From JALYUA01 sp038253555 (lineage in GTDB: Bacteria; Acidobacteriota; Thermoanaerobaculia; UBA5066; Gp7-AA6), in assembly GCA_038253555.1 (NCBI GenBank), contig JBBSGZ010000042.1, forward strand, positions 1 to 26,916: a stretch of 26,916 bases of DNA, read 5' to 3'. This document shows, piece by piece, positions 14,483-22,233 of the stretch. The position numbers were made by a program, and so were the translations under genes. Every line of letters begins with the position of its first letter. The first letter of the stretch is position 1. Below the pieces are notes generated by a model. The model did not search any database and had not been told where the DNA came from. It was given only the letters and a program-made list of their open reading frames with translations.

Positions 14483-17400
14483 CTAGTGTCCGCCCCGGCC
14501 GGACTTCCTGAGCTCCACCCAGCGCGCGAGCGTCTTATCGAGCGAGTCCGAGAGCTCTTTCCACGCAGCGACCGCCTGCGTGGTCGGTGGCGTGTCGGAT
14601 CCCTCGACGACGGCGTAGAGGCTCGCAAGCTTTCCGTTCAATCCCGCGAGGTCGTCCGAATGAGCTCCGCGGCTGCCGCCGCCCGTGCCTTCGAGCGACG
14701 CGAGGTCGTCCTCGTAGGAGCGGGACGCTCCCTTCCGGCCTCCGCCGGCAGATGCCTTGAGCCGCGCCCGGGCGGCCTTCACCTCGGTCAGAGCGGCGAA
14801 ATCGCGGGACAGGGCCCGCGAAATTTCCGCCGCCAAACGGAAGCGTTCCGCCAGTCCCTCGGGGGACGTCCTGACCCGCGGGTCCATCCGGACGGTGAGC
14901 GGCGCGGTCTCGGTCCGGCCTCCGGCGATGAGCCGGACCGTGTAGGTGCCCGGGAGCACCGCAGGCCCGAGCGGATGACGAGGCGTGTCGTGCGGAACGG
15001 CCGAGATCGGGTACTCGTGCTCGAGGACGTCGGGCGGCGGAAAGTGGAGGTCCCACACGAAGCGGTGCATCCCGGGCTCCGCCGAGAGGCCGGCGGCGGG
15101 GCGGACCCAGTACGTGGGAACGTTCAGGTCGGGATCGACTGATTCCGGACGATCGGCGCTCGAGAAGCGTCGCACGAGCTTGCCGGCGGCGTCGACGAAT
15201 TCGAGCACGACGGGCTGCGCGGGGCGCGCCTTCAGCAGGTAGTTCACGACCGCGCCGTCGGGAGGGTTTTGACCGGCTGGTTCCTCGGGAGGCAGGGGAG
15301 TGTCGGGCCACTGGCTGCGCTTGACCCGCGTCGCGGTCTGCGGCCGGAAGAGGTGTACGTCCGCGGCCGACGTCTGCGCCTCCATCTGCCGCAGGGGCGT
15401 GATGTCGTCCAGGATCCAGAAGGAGCGGCCGTGCGTTCCGACGACGAGGTCGTCGCCATGGACCACCAGATCGCGCACGGACGTCGCCGGCAGATTGTTC
15501 CGAAGGCTCCGCCACTCGTCGCCGTCGTCAAACGACACGTACACGCCGCGCTCCGTGGCCGCAAAGAGCAGGCCGCGGCGTTCCGGATCCTCGCGGACCG
15601 CGTTGACGACCTCGTTGGCTGGAATTCCGCGGACGATCTCCTGCCAGGTCGCTCCGCCGTCGCGCGTACGGTAGATGTGCGGGCGCAGGTCGTCCAGCCG
15701 AAAGCGGTTGACGGCGGCATAGGCTGTGGCGGGGTCCGAGTGCGACGCTTCCATGAGCGAAACCTTGCTCCACGGCGTGAGCGCTTTCGGGGTGACGTCC
15801 TTCCAGGTCTTTCCTCCGTCGACAGTGACGTGCATCAGGCCGTCGTCGGTGCCAACCCAGATGCGTCCCGCCTCCTTCGGGGAGGGGGCGATCGTGTAAA
15901 TGACCCCGCGGTGATTTCCCTTCTCGGGGTCCGCGTCGGCGAAGACGCCCACAGAGACGGGCATCTCCCACACCGGGCGCGTCAGGTCGGGGGAGAGAAC
16001 GCTCCAGCTGTTACCGCCGTCGCGTGTGGCGAAGAGGACGTTCGAACCGAGGTAGAGCGTGCGAGGATCGAGCGGCGAGAAGAGCACCGGCATCGTGCGC
16101 ACGAAACGATATTTGCCGCGTATCGGAGCGGGCGAGATGTCCACCGTGTCGCCGGTGCGAAGGTCGTGGCGACTGATCTTGCCGCCGTAGAGAATGTTCG
16201 GATCGAGAGGGTCGGGTGCGACGTACCCGTACTCCTCGATCCCGACGGGATGCCAGTCACCGAAGTGAATGGATCCGTCGTCGCTTCGGCTGGCCACTCC
16301 GGCCGACCCGCTCTCCTGTTGCCCCCCGTAAACCCGGTAGGGGAAGGCGTTGTCCGTGATCACATGGTAGAACTGAGCCGTCGGCTGGTTGTACCAGGAG
16401 CTCCACGTCTTTCCGCCGTTGACCGAGATCGTCGCGCCCTGGTCCGCCGCGAGGAACAGGATCTCGGGGTGGTCCGGATTGATCCAGACCGTGTGGTAGT
16501 CATCGCCCCCGGGAGCCCCTTTGATCGCGGTGAACGTGCGGCCCCCGTCCGTCGAACGGTAGGTCGAGGTGTTCGCAACGTAGATGACTTCCGGGTTCTT
16601 CGGATCGACCTTCACTTCCCCGAAATCCCCCCCTCGCCCCCAGATCCGGGCCTCGGAGTTGACGCGCCGCCACGTCGCGCCCGCGTCGTCCGACCGATAG
16701 GTGCCCCCGTGCGCCGCGTCCGCGTCCACCTGGGCATAGAGCCGCGAGGGATTCGAGGGCGAGACCGCAATGCCGATCCGGCCGAGCTCTTCCGCGATCG
16801 ACGGGAGGCCCGCCGTCAGCGGCTTCCAGGTGGATCCGCCATCGGTGGACTTGTACAGCCCGCTCCCCGGAGCCTGAAATGAAGCGCCGATTTCCCAGGG
16901 CGCCTGTCGGGCGGCCCAGAGGGCCGCGTACACGGTCTGCGGGTTTTTCGAATCGAACGCGAGCGCGCTTGCGCCCGTGTTCTCATCCTTGTAGAGCACC
17001 TTTTCCCAGTTCTGCCCGCCGTCATTCGATCGGAAGACGCCGCGTTCCGTGTTCGGACCGTAGGGGTGACCCAGCACCGCGGCAAGTACGCGATCCGGAT
17101 TGCCGGGATCGACGATCAGTGCGCCGATCTGCTGCCCGTCGCGGAGGCCCAGGTGGCGCCAGGTCTTCCCGCCGTCGGTGGATTTGTAGATGCCATCGCC
17201 CGTCGAGAGATCCGGCCGCTGCAGCCCTTCTCCGCTGCCGACGTAGATCACATCCGGATTCGAGGGGGCGAGCGCGATTGCGCCCACGGACTGGGTGGGC
17301 TGATCGTCGAAGAGAGAGACCCACGTTCTGCCGGCGTCCGTCGTCTTCCAGACGCCGCCGTTGTTGACACCCATGAAGAATACGTTCGGCTGAGAGGGGA

Positions 17401-17560
17401 TCCCCGCCGCGCCCACGGTCCGCCCGCCGCGAAACGGACCGATGCACCGCCACCTCATTTCGGAGAAGAGCGCCGGATCCTGCGCCGGGGATGCTGGTCC
17501 CGACGAAACGAGGCAAGCAAAGACGATCACTCCCGCCGCGATGTGTCGAGTCGAGTTCAC
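14483..17560 (-). CDS. Large secreted Asp-box (BNR, VPS10/sortilin-like) beta-propeller protein
   Basis: A 1025-residue exported protein. It starts at GTG 17560, preceded by AGGAGGA, and gives VNSTRHIAAGVIVFACLVSS then GPASPAQ, a good signal peptide. Many Asp-box motifs follow: TTDAGRTW, STDGGKTW, SNDGGQNW, STDGGSTW, SDDAGATW, STDGGRTF, SVNGGKTW, TRDGGNSW, TVDGGKTW, TRDGGATW and SFDDGDEW. This implies two or more beta-propellers over about residues 30-720, as in the sortilin-type 'glycosyl hydrolase' annotations; no hydrolase active site can be claimed. The C-terminal part has a beta domain (LPGTYTVRLIAGGRTETAPL, FlgD-like) and a charged helical end (about 920-1025) with Gly/Ser/Arg-rich insertions, likely coiled coil. 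A 23-residue longer form from 17629 would lack the signal peptide's normal position. Such proteins are common in Acidobacteriota and often accompany secreted peptidases. Confidence 0.9.
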   Translation of the reverse strand: MNSTRHIAAGVIVFACLVSSGPASPAQDPALFSEMRWRCIGPFRGGRTVGAAGIPSQPNVFFMGVNNGGVWKTTDAGRTWVSLFDDQPTQSVGAIALAPSNPDVIYVGSGEGLQRPDLSTGDGIYKSTDGGKTWRHLGLRDGQQIGALIVDPGNPDRVLAAVLGHPYGPNTERGVFRSNDGGQNWEKVLYKDENTGASALAFDSKNPQTVYAALWAARQAPWEIGASFQAPGSGLYKSTDGGSTWKPLTAGLPSIAEELGRIGIAVSPSNPSRLYAQVDADAAHGGTYRSDDAGATWRRVNSEARIWGRGGDFGEVKVDPKNPEVIYVANTSTYRSTDGGRTFTAIKGAPGGDDYHTVWINPDHPEILFLAADQGATISVNGGKTWSSWYNQPTAQFYHVITDNAFPYRVYGGQQESGSAGVASRSDDGSIHFGDWHPVGIEEYGYVAPDPLDPNILYGGKISRHDLRTGDTVDISPAPIRGKYRFVRTMPVLFSPLDPRTLYLGSNVLFATRDGGNSWSVLSPDLTRPVWEMPVSVGVFADADPEKGNHRGVIYTIAPSPKEAGRIWVGTDDGLMHVTVDGGKTWKDVTPKALTPWSKVSLMEASHSDPATAYAAVNRFRLDDLRPHIYRTRDGGATWQEIVRGIPANEVVNAVREDPERRGLLFAATERGVYVSFDDGDEWRSLRNNLPATSVRDLVVHGDDLVVGTHGRSFWILDDITPLRQMEAQTSAADVHLFRPQTATRVKRSQWPDTPLPPEEPAGQNPPDGAVVNYLLKARPAQPVVLEFVDAAGKLVRRFSSADRPESVDPDLNVPTYWVRPAAGLSAEPGMHRFVWDLHFPPPDVLEHEYPISAVPHDTPRHPLGPAVLPGTYTVRLIAGGRTETAPLTVRMDPRVRTSPEGLAERFRLAAEISRALSRDFAALTEVKAARARLKASAGGGRKGASRSYEDDLASLEGTGGGSRGAHSDDLAGLNGKLASLYAVVEGSDTPPTTQAVAAWKELSDSLDKTLARWVELRKSGRGGH

Positions 17561-17867
17561 GAGTCCTCCTCGAGAGAGGGGGAGTCTAACGAACTCGCGC
17601 GCGCGAAGGATCTGTGGCAATTGGTACATGGACCGTAGGGCGATCGTCTCTCGGCCGCGTTCTATCTGGGAAATCTTCGACCGGGGAGGCCGCGACTCAG
17701 GAAATCAGGTGAAACTTCGGCTTCGAAGGCCCCAGACAATCTCACAGTCCGGCAATGGCTCGATCGAGTCCCGATTTATCTGGGAAGGGAGGGGCGGCGG
17801 GAAAGAATCCTTCTCCACGCCGCTCGCAAATGGGCACTCTCAGGCCCGGGGGCTTTATCGGTCCTGC
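17561..17867. other. Intergenic region upstream of the Asp-box gene
   Basis: This stretch carries the ribosome binding site of the Asp-box gene (17564-17570) and presumably its promoter; no clear -35/-10 pair stands out. The words TATCTGGGAA occur twice (near 17665 and 17779). No gene or strong terminator is seen between the stop of the IVDTR protein at 17868 and the next start. Confidence 0.4.
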
Positions 17868-18947
17868 TTACTCGAGGTAGCCGACTACATCGACGATCAG
17901 ATCGACGGATCCCTCGCCCATGCTGCAGAAGACGATCACGTCGCCCGACGGGCCGAGCGACACGGTCGCGAAACTTCCCCGCGCCGCCGCGGAATGGAAA
18001 TTGAGGACACTTGTGTCCGGCGGGGGAAGGCCTGCCGCGTAAACGTTCAGGAATCCGATTGCGGTCGCCCCGGTCGCGGTGAGATTCGCCGCGACCGCGC
18101 GAGCGGTCGAAGGGATACCGCATCTATTCGCCAGGACGAAGGTCCGGGACGCGCGCGCCTGGAGCGAGGGCGCCCCGTACGGGCCGGTCGGAGCGCGCGT
18201 GTCGACGATGCGGCACGGAGGGACCGAGAAAAAATTCGCGCCGCAGGCGGGTCCAGACCGAACGAGAACGGAGGCAGACCCCGTCGACGCACACCCGGCC
18301 GCGTCCGTCACGGTGACGCTCAAGGAAACAGAGCCCGACGGGCCGGCCGTGAAAGTGATCGCCCGCGTCCCGGCCCCCGACGTGATGCTGCCGTTCACGA
18401 TGGACCAGGAGTACACCGCGCCCGCTCCCGCCGAAGGGATCGAGGCGAAGTTTCCGCTCGAGAGGGGACAGGCCGAGGGAGCCGAGGAAATCGAGGACGA
18501 AGGCAGCGTCCGAACTACGGCGGTGGTCGACGCGGCAGGCGACGCGCAGCCATTCACCGTCACGAACACGTTGTAGACGCCCGATGCGGAGGCCGGCGCG
18601 GAGGCGATGGTCGGGTTCTGCGCCGAGGAGGCGAATCCGTTCGGGCCGGTCCAGGAGTACGTCGCACCCGTTGCGCCGGACGCCGTGAGAGCGAGCGTGC
18701 CGCCGGCGCAGATCGGGCCATTGTTGCCGGCGGTCGGGGCCGCCGGCGGCGCCTGGACGGTCACGACGAAAGGATCCGACTGCTGAGAGGCGCAGCCCGC
18801 CGCGGTACCGCTCACGAAATAGGTTCCCTGGTCGCCGGCGGCGGCGCTGGAGATCGTGTAGGTCTGCGAGGTCGCACCCGGAATCGGCGCCGCCCCGTGG
18901 TACCACTGATATGAGGAGTAGCCGGTTGCGGCGGTGAGGTGAACGGG
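17868..18947 (-). CDS. 3' part of a frameshifted secreted protein: Ig-like modules and IVDTR C-terminal domain
   Basis: Read from the frameshift point at 18947, this 359-residue part continues the protein that begins at 20602. It starts VHLTAATGYSSYQWYHGAAP and contains three Ig/PKD-like modules, each with a Cys pair: QWYHGAAPIPG..., NNGPICAGGTLALTASGATG with YSWTGPNGF, and ISSAPSACPLSSGNF with YSWSIVNGS. The last 110 residues open with PPCRIVDTRAPTGPYG and end VDLIVDVVGYLE. This is a recurrent C-terminal domain (VDTR...lNvT...GfL.vY..G...S.LNF...VivDv.GY) in secreted actinobacterial and acidobacterial proteins, likely surface-binding. It has no start signal of its own; separate expression is unlikely. 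Confidence 0.75.
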   Translation of the reverse strand, partial: PVHLTAATGYSSYQWYHGAAPIPGATSQTYTISSAAAGDQGTYFVSGTAAGCASQQSDPFVVTVQAPPAAPTAGNNGPICAGGTLALTASGATGATYSWTGPNGFASSAQNPTIASAPASASGVYNVFVTVNGCASPAASTTAVVRTLPSSSISSAPSACPLSSGNFASIPSAGAGAVYSWSIVNGSITSGAGTRAITFTAGPSGSVSLSVTVTDAAGCASTGSASVLVRSGPACGANFFSVPPCRIVDTRAPTGPYGAPSLQARASRTFVLANRCGIPSTARAVAANLTATGATAIGFLNVYAAGLPPPDTSVLNFHSAAARGSFATVSLGPSGDVIVFCSMGEGSVDLIVDVVGYLE

Positions 18948-20602
18948 GAGCCGGCGCAGATCACCGCGGGGCCTGCGATCGTGGGCGCGGCGGGCGGCAC
19001 ACACGCCGAGCAGCCGGGGAACCGGAAAGACGCGATCCGGGTTCGCCAGGGAGCGTCGCTCGTCGTGGGGTTGTATTCGTTCGTGTACCAGAAAGTGCAG
19101 TCGTCGGAAGGGTCCACCGTCATCGTGGAATAGTCGCCCCACCGGTTCGCTGGACCGAGTTGCGACCCGCTGCCCTCGACGATCGACGCCTCTCCCTGCG
19201 GCATCGTTCCGAGCGGGTCCGCGGCGACTCGTCCCGTATACCGGATCCCCGGGAACACCGAAGTGGCATTGGAGACGCTGTACCCGAGTGCGATGTCCCC
19301 GGCGGCGTCCATCGCCACGCTCCCCATCCAGCGGTGCACGGCGTCCGGCGCATAGGTGCCCTGCTGATAGAGCGTCGTCGCGCCCCCGGGAGGGGTGTTG
19401 CGGAGCTCGTACCAGCGCACGGCCGCATGGACCGGAGGCGCCGCGGAGGCGTCTACGGACAGGTTGAACACGAGAGACTCGTGGTCTCCGAAATTCCGAT
19501 ACGCAAACCGGTGCATCGGGTAGCTTCCGAGCCCGTCGAGGCCGACGCTGGTGCCTGGTTGCGGGACACAGCTCGAGGTGCCCGGACAGAGAAGGTTGTA
19601 CGCCGCCGAAGGAAGCGAAGTCGGTGCGCTCAACGCGGAATTCGCCGGCGTCGACCAGTCGACATGAAGCCGGTAAGTGACCAGGGACGTCGGGTCCTGA
19701 TGGACGAGGTAGTTCGGAGAACCCCGAGGCGGGAGCAACCGCCCATCGAGATCGGTGGGGAGGTAACCGAATCCCGGCAGGCTGAACTCCTGGTAGGTCG
19801 CCGGCTGTCCGAGCAGCATCTTAGCGCGGTCGAAGACCAGGGCGGCCGAACCGACGAAGGCATAACCCCTCGTCGTGTCCTGCTTGTTGCCGGTCATGTA
19901 GTACCCGTCCGGCCAGACACCGAACTTCGGATAGTCGTAATTCAGAGTCGCGCTCAGGGAAAAGAAGTACCGGTAATAGGAGCCCAGCGGATCCGCGCCG
20001 ACGGAGACGGCAACGCACTGACCAAACGGGCTCGTCATCGTGTGCTGGCTGAAAAACCAGCGGTCCGAGATGGGGTCGTAGACGACAAAGGGATCGCCGT
20101 TGATTCCAGTCTCGCAGGGGCCGCCGAACCCCGACCAGAGCGTGTTCGAGGGGGCGGGGCCGTAGAGGGAGGTGCCGTTCTTGTCGAAAATCTGAAAGTG
20201 CTTGAGCACCCATTGAACGTAATGGTTGGGACCCACATCGCCGACCGTGTCCGGCGGATAGAAGCCGTCGAGGTTGGGGACCCCCTCGAAATTCCGATTC
20301 GGCGGGGGAATGGAAAGCAGTCTCTTTCCGACGGCCTGTTTCTCCGCCGCAAAGTCGGTTTGCGCGACGGAATCCGGGATCCGTGCGTCCGGCCCGATAC
20401 GCGACTCACGGGCTTCCGAAGGGTCCTCCGCCTCCCGTGCGACTCGGGTCGGCTTCACGAGGCGCGGGGGAATCTCACGCAGGGGGCGGGACACTCCCGC
20501 CTGCGCCGCTTTCCCGACCCTGGCGGGGCGGGCGTATCCGTAGGCGCCCCCGGCGAGCAGGGTACCGAAAAGGCACGCACTGACGAAGCGGAGTTTGTTC
20601 AG
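18812..20602 (-). CDS. 5' part of the frameshifted secreted protein, CTG start
   Basis: The reading starts at CTG 20602 with AAGGAG five bases upstream and gives NKLRFVSACLFGTLLAGGAY, a clear signal peptide; the first standard start in frame is GTG 20494, which would lose it. The mature N-terminal part has NRNFEGVPNLDGFYPPDTVG, WSGFGGPCETGINGDPFVVY and DPISDRWFFSQ, then a propeller-like body with WGDYSTMTVDPSDDCTFWYT. This resembles large secreted proteins of unknown function in Acidobacteriota and myxobacteria. In-frame homology to the Ig module stops at ICAGSP (18944); the remaining 44 codons are out-of-frame, arginine/proline-rich sequence ending at 18812. With one base restored in the C run the combined protein would be about 911 residues. 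Confidence 0.75.
   Translation of the reverse strand: MNKLRFVSACLFGTLLAGGAYGYARPARVGKAAQAGVSRPLREIPPRLVKPTRVAREAEDPSEARESRIGPDARIPDSVAQTDFAAEKQAVGKRLLSIPPPNRNFEGVPNLDGFYPPDTVGDVGPNHYVQWVLKHFQIFDKNGTSLYGPAPSNTLWSGFGGPCETGINGDPFVVYDPISDRWFFSQHTMTSPFGQCVAVSVGADPLGSYYRYFFSLSATLNYDYPKFGVWPDGYYMTGNKQDTTRGYAFVGSAALVFDRAKMLLGQPATYQEFSLPGFGYLPTDLDGRLLPPRGSPNYLVHQDPTSLVTYRLHVDWSTPANSALSAPTSLPSAAYNLLCPGTSSCVPQPGTSVGLDGLGSYPMHRFAYRNFGDHESLVFNLSVDASAAPPVHAAVRWYELRNTPPGGATTLYQQGTYAPDAVHRWMGSVAMDAAGDIALGYSVSNATSVFPGIRYTGRVAADPLGTMPQGEASIVEGSGSQLGPANRWGDYSTMTVDPSDDCTFWYTNEYNPTTSDAPWRTRIASFRFPGCSACVPPAAPTIAGPAVICAGSPFTSPPQPATPHISGTTGRRRFRVRPRRPTRSPAPPPATREPIS
18945..18948 (-). other. Frameshift site joining the two halves of the IVDTR protein
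   Basis: On the minus strand GGC-TCC-CCG-TTC ends the 5' frame. The 3' frame reads CCC-GTT-CAC-CTC-ACC. A minus-one step at the run of four C, equivalent to one missing C, gives ICAGSPVHLTAATG, the expected continuous Ig module. The protein is conserved-looking on both sides right up to this point. Confidence 0.75.
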
Positions 20603-21170
20603 AAAATCTCCTTGAAGGAATCAACCGGCGATTCCAGATCGGATACAGGGTGTGGCCTGGAGAACCCTTCCGGGCTCGTGCAGCCCACCCCGGCGCCCCT
20701 CGCGTTCAGTATGCCCCATCTGACCGGGAATGTGACGCGGCAGAAATCCCGCCCTGCAAGCCGCCGGACGCGAAGCGCGGCCCTGTGGCCCCCTCGACGC
20801 TCTCCGGACCGAAAACTCCGGCAGGCAAGGCGCGTGAGTTAAGGAAATCGAAGAACTTCTTTAACCGGAGGCGCGTTCCCGTCCCGCAACCCTCGACGAG
20901 GCCATCGGGTTCGAGCAGAAATACGTCGAGGACCGCCCTCGAAAAGGTCGGGGGCTTCATCATTCCTGCGTCCATTTGTCTCCATTTAGCAAGCCGCGTG
21001 CCCGCCGGGGAGTCGAGACGACGAAAGAAATGGAGCTCGGACTCGCGGTCATATCCGGAGTCGGAACTCCGCGTTGGTTCCGGGGCCGCCTCCGTCCTGC
21101 GACTCCCCTCGGACGCGGGTGTCCTTCTAACGGGGAGGCCGATACTTACGGCGCGGAAACCGCCGTTGGG
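20603..21170. other. Intergenic region ahead of the CTG-start gene
   Basis: About 570 bases hold no strongly supported gene. The ribosome binding site AAGGAG is at 20608-20613. A long imperfect inverted repeat lies at 21032-21070 (GGAGCTCGGACTC... / ...GAGTCGGAACTCC, interrupted). A possible 89-residue minus-strand frame (20706-20975) is listed separately. Otherwise I see nothing I can name. Confidence 0.4.
20706..20975 (-). CDS. Possible small hypothetical protein
   Basis: An 89-residue frame starting at ATG 20975 with GGAG four bases upstream. The first half (MKPPTFSRAVLDVFLLEPDG, later LRLKKFFDFLNSRALPAG) has plausible amino acid composition; the second half is Gly/Ser-rich and low in complexity. 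It lies upstream of, and in the same direction as, the secreted IVDTR protein. I recognise no family. It could equally be leader sequence or a gene remnant. Confidence 0.2.
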   Translation of the reverse strand: MDAGMMKPPTFSRAVLDVFLLEPDGLVEGCGTGTRLRLKKFFDFLNSRALPAGVFGPESVEGATGPRFASGGLQGGISAASHSRSDGAY

Positions 21171-21195
21171 AAAACGAAAGGGCGCGCGAGCGCCC
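21171..21195 (-). terminator. Intrinsic terminator of the glycine-zipper lipoprotein gene
   Basis: On the minus strand GGGCGC-TCGC-GCGCCC forms a perfect 6-bp stem with a 4-base loop, followed by TTTCGTTTT. It is about 60 bases beyond the stop codon at 21255, in the right orientation for a rho-independent terminator. Confidence 0.65.
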
Positions 21196-21254
21196 CCTCC
21201 GTGAACTCTCCTTCGGCGATCAAAACCGACGCAGGACCGCGCCGGCTCCGTCCC

Positions 21255-22151
21255 TTACATGGCCGCGGGCAACCTCAGCACCTGCTCCAGGGTGAACGCG
21301 GTCGAGCGTCCCGCTTCAATCGAGAAGTCGAGATCGCCTCCGAGCGCCGCGACTCCTGTTCCCGCCGCCGCGCCGGCCGCGGCGCCTTCGAGCGTGCCCT
21401 TCGTGTTGCCACCGAGAACCTGTCCGAGGATCGCACCCACCGCGGCTCCGCCGGCAATGTAGCCCGCGTTCCGCTTCGTGTGCGTATCACCGACGCGCTG
21501 GTACGCGGACGTCGCAATCGCGACGGTCCGCCCGTTGACGTCCAGGTCCGTCAACCGGAACCGCAGCTCCGCCGGCCTGCCGAGCTTGCCGGAATCGACG
21601 ACGTGCTCCACTTTTCCGTGGACGCGCGTCCCGGAGGGGGCGACCACCGTTTCGTCATCGGACAGCAGGTCGTCTAACAGCGCGCCCGAGTAGACTTCGC
21701 CCGCCTGCGCGGTCGCCGTCGAGATTGTCTTATTGAATGAGACTCGCAGGATCGTGCCCGCCGGAACTTCGTGCTCGCGCCGGCCCGCGGGACGACGCGC
21801 TTCGGAAGACCCCGACGCTTCGCCGGAACGCGGGTTGGACCGGACGGTCGCCGTGTCCGTTGCCGCCGTGGTCGTTTTGGCGCGACGCCGCACGGCGTTG
21901 TGCTGGGACGCCTCGACGGGGTCCACCGTGACCGTCGTCGTCGTCGTTGTCGTGGTCTGGACCTGGCGCGCGCCGTCCGGAAGAATCGCAGCGGTGCCAG
22001 GGGTCGGAGCCGCCATTGACGCGTCGGCGGGCCCGGCCGTTGTCGAGGTCGCCGTCGTCGTGGTCGTCTCCGCGCTCTTCTGGCAGCCCGCAGCAAAGGC
22101 GACGGACAGTGCCGCGCCCGCGATCGTCATCTGAAGTTTTCTCGAAATCAT
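21255..22151 (-). CDS. Glycine-zipper lipoprotein with Thr-rich linker
   Basis: A 298-residue protein with a lipoprotein signal (TIAGALSVAFAAGC-type; lipobox AAGC at about 23-26), so likely tethered to a membrane. The start ATG 22151 follows AAAGGAGG by 4 bases. Two poly-Thr runs (TTTTTATSTT and TTTTTTTTVTV) make a long low-complexity linker to about residue 125. Next, VPAGTILRVSFNKTISTATA begins a beta domain with APSGTRVHGKV and RLTDLDVNGRTV, typical of acidobacterial envelope proteins. A glycine zipper follows (YIAGGAAVGAILGQVLGG through GAAAGAAAGTG). Function is unknown; an envelope structural role fits. It is downstream of pnp but has its own strong ribosome binding site and terminator. 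Confidence 0.8.
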   Translation of the reverse strand: MISRKLQMTIAGAALSVAFAAGCQKSAETTTTTATSTTAGPADASMAAPTPGTAAILPDGARQVQTTTTTTTTVTVDPVEASQHNAVRRRAKTTTAATDTATVRSNPRSGEASGSSEARRPAGRREHEVPAGTILRVSFNKTISTATAQAGEVYSGALLDDLLSDDETVVAPSGTRVHGKVEHVVDSGKLGRPAELRFRLTDLDVNGRTVAIATSAYQRVGDTHTKRNAGYIAGGAAVGAILGQVLGGNTKGTLEGAAAGAAAGTGVAALGGDLDFSIEAGRSTAFTLEQVLRLPAAM

Positions 22152-22233
22152 GTGTCCTCCTTTGAAACTGTTGATGCGTATCCGCAGCGAACGAAAAGCG
22201 CGGTTTCGAGGCCGCGCGGTTAACTTCCGGGAA

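Noticed and set aside
15269..16882. Long plus-strand frame opposite the Asp-box gene
   Set aside because: Same antisense effect; no ribosome binding site, motifs or start logic, and the minus-strand frame has clear Asp-box repeats and a signal peptide.
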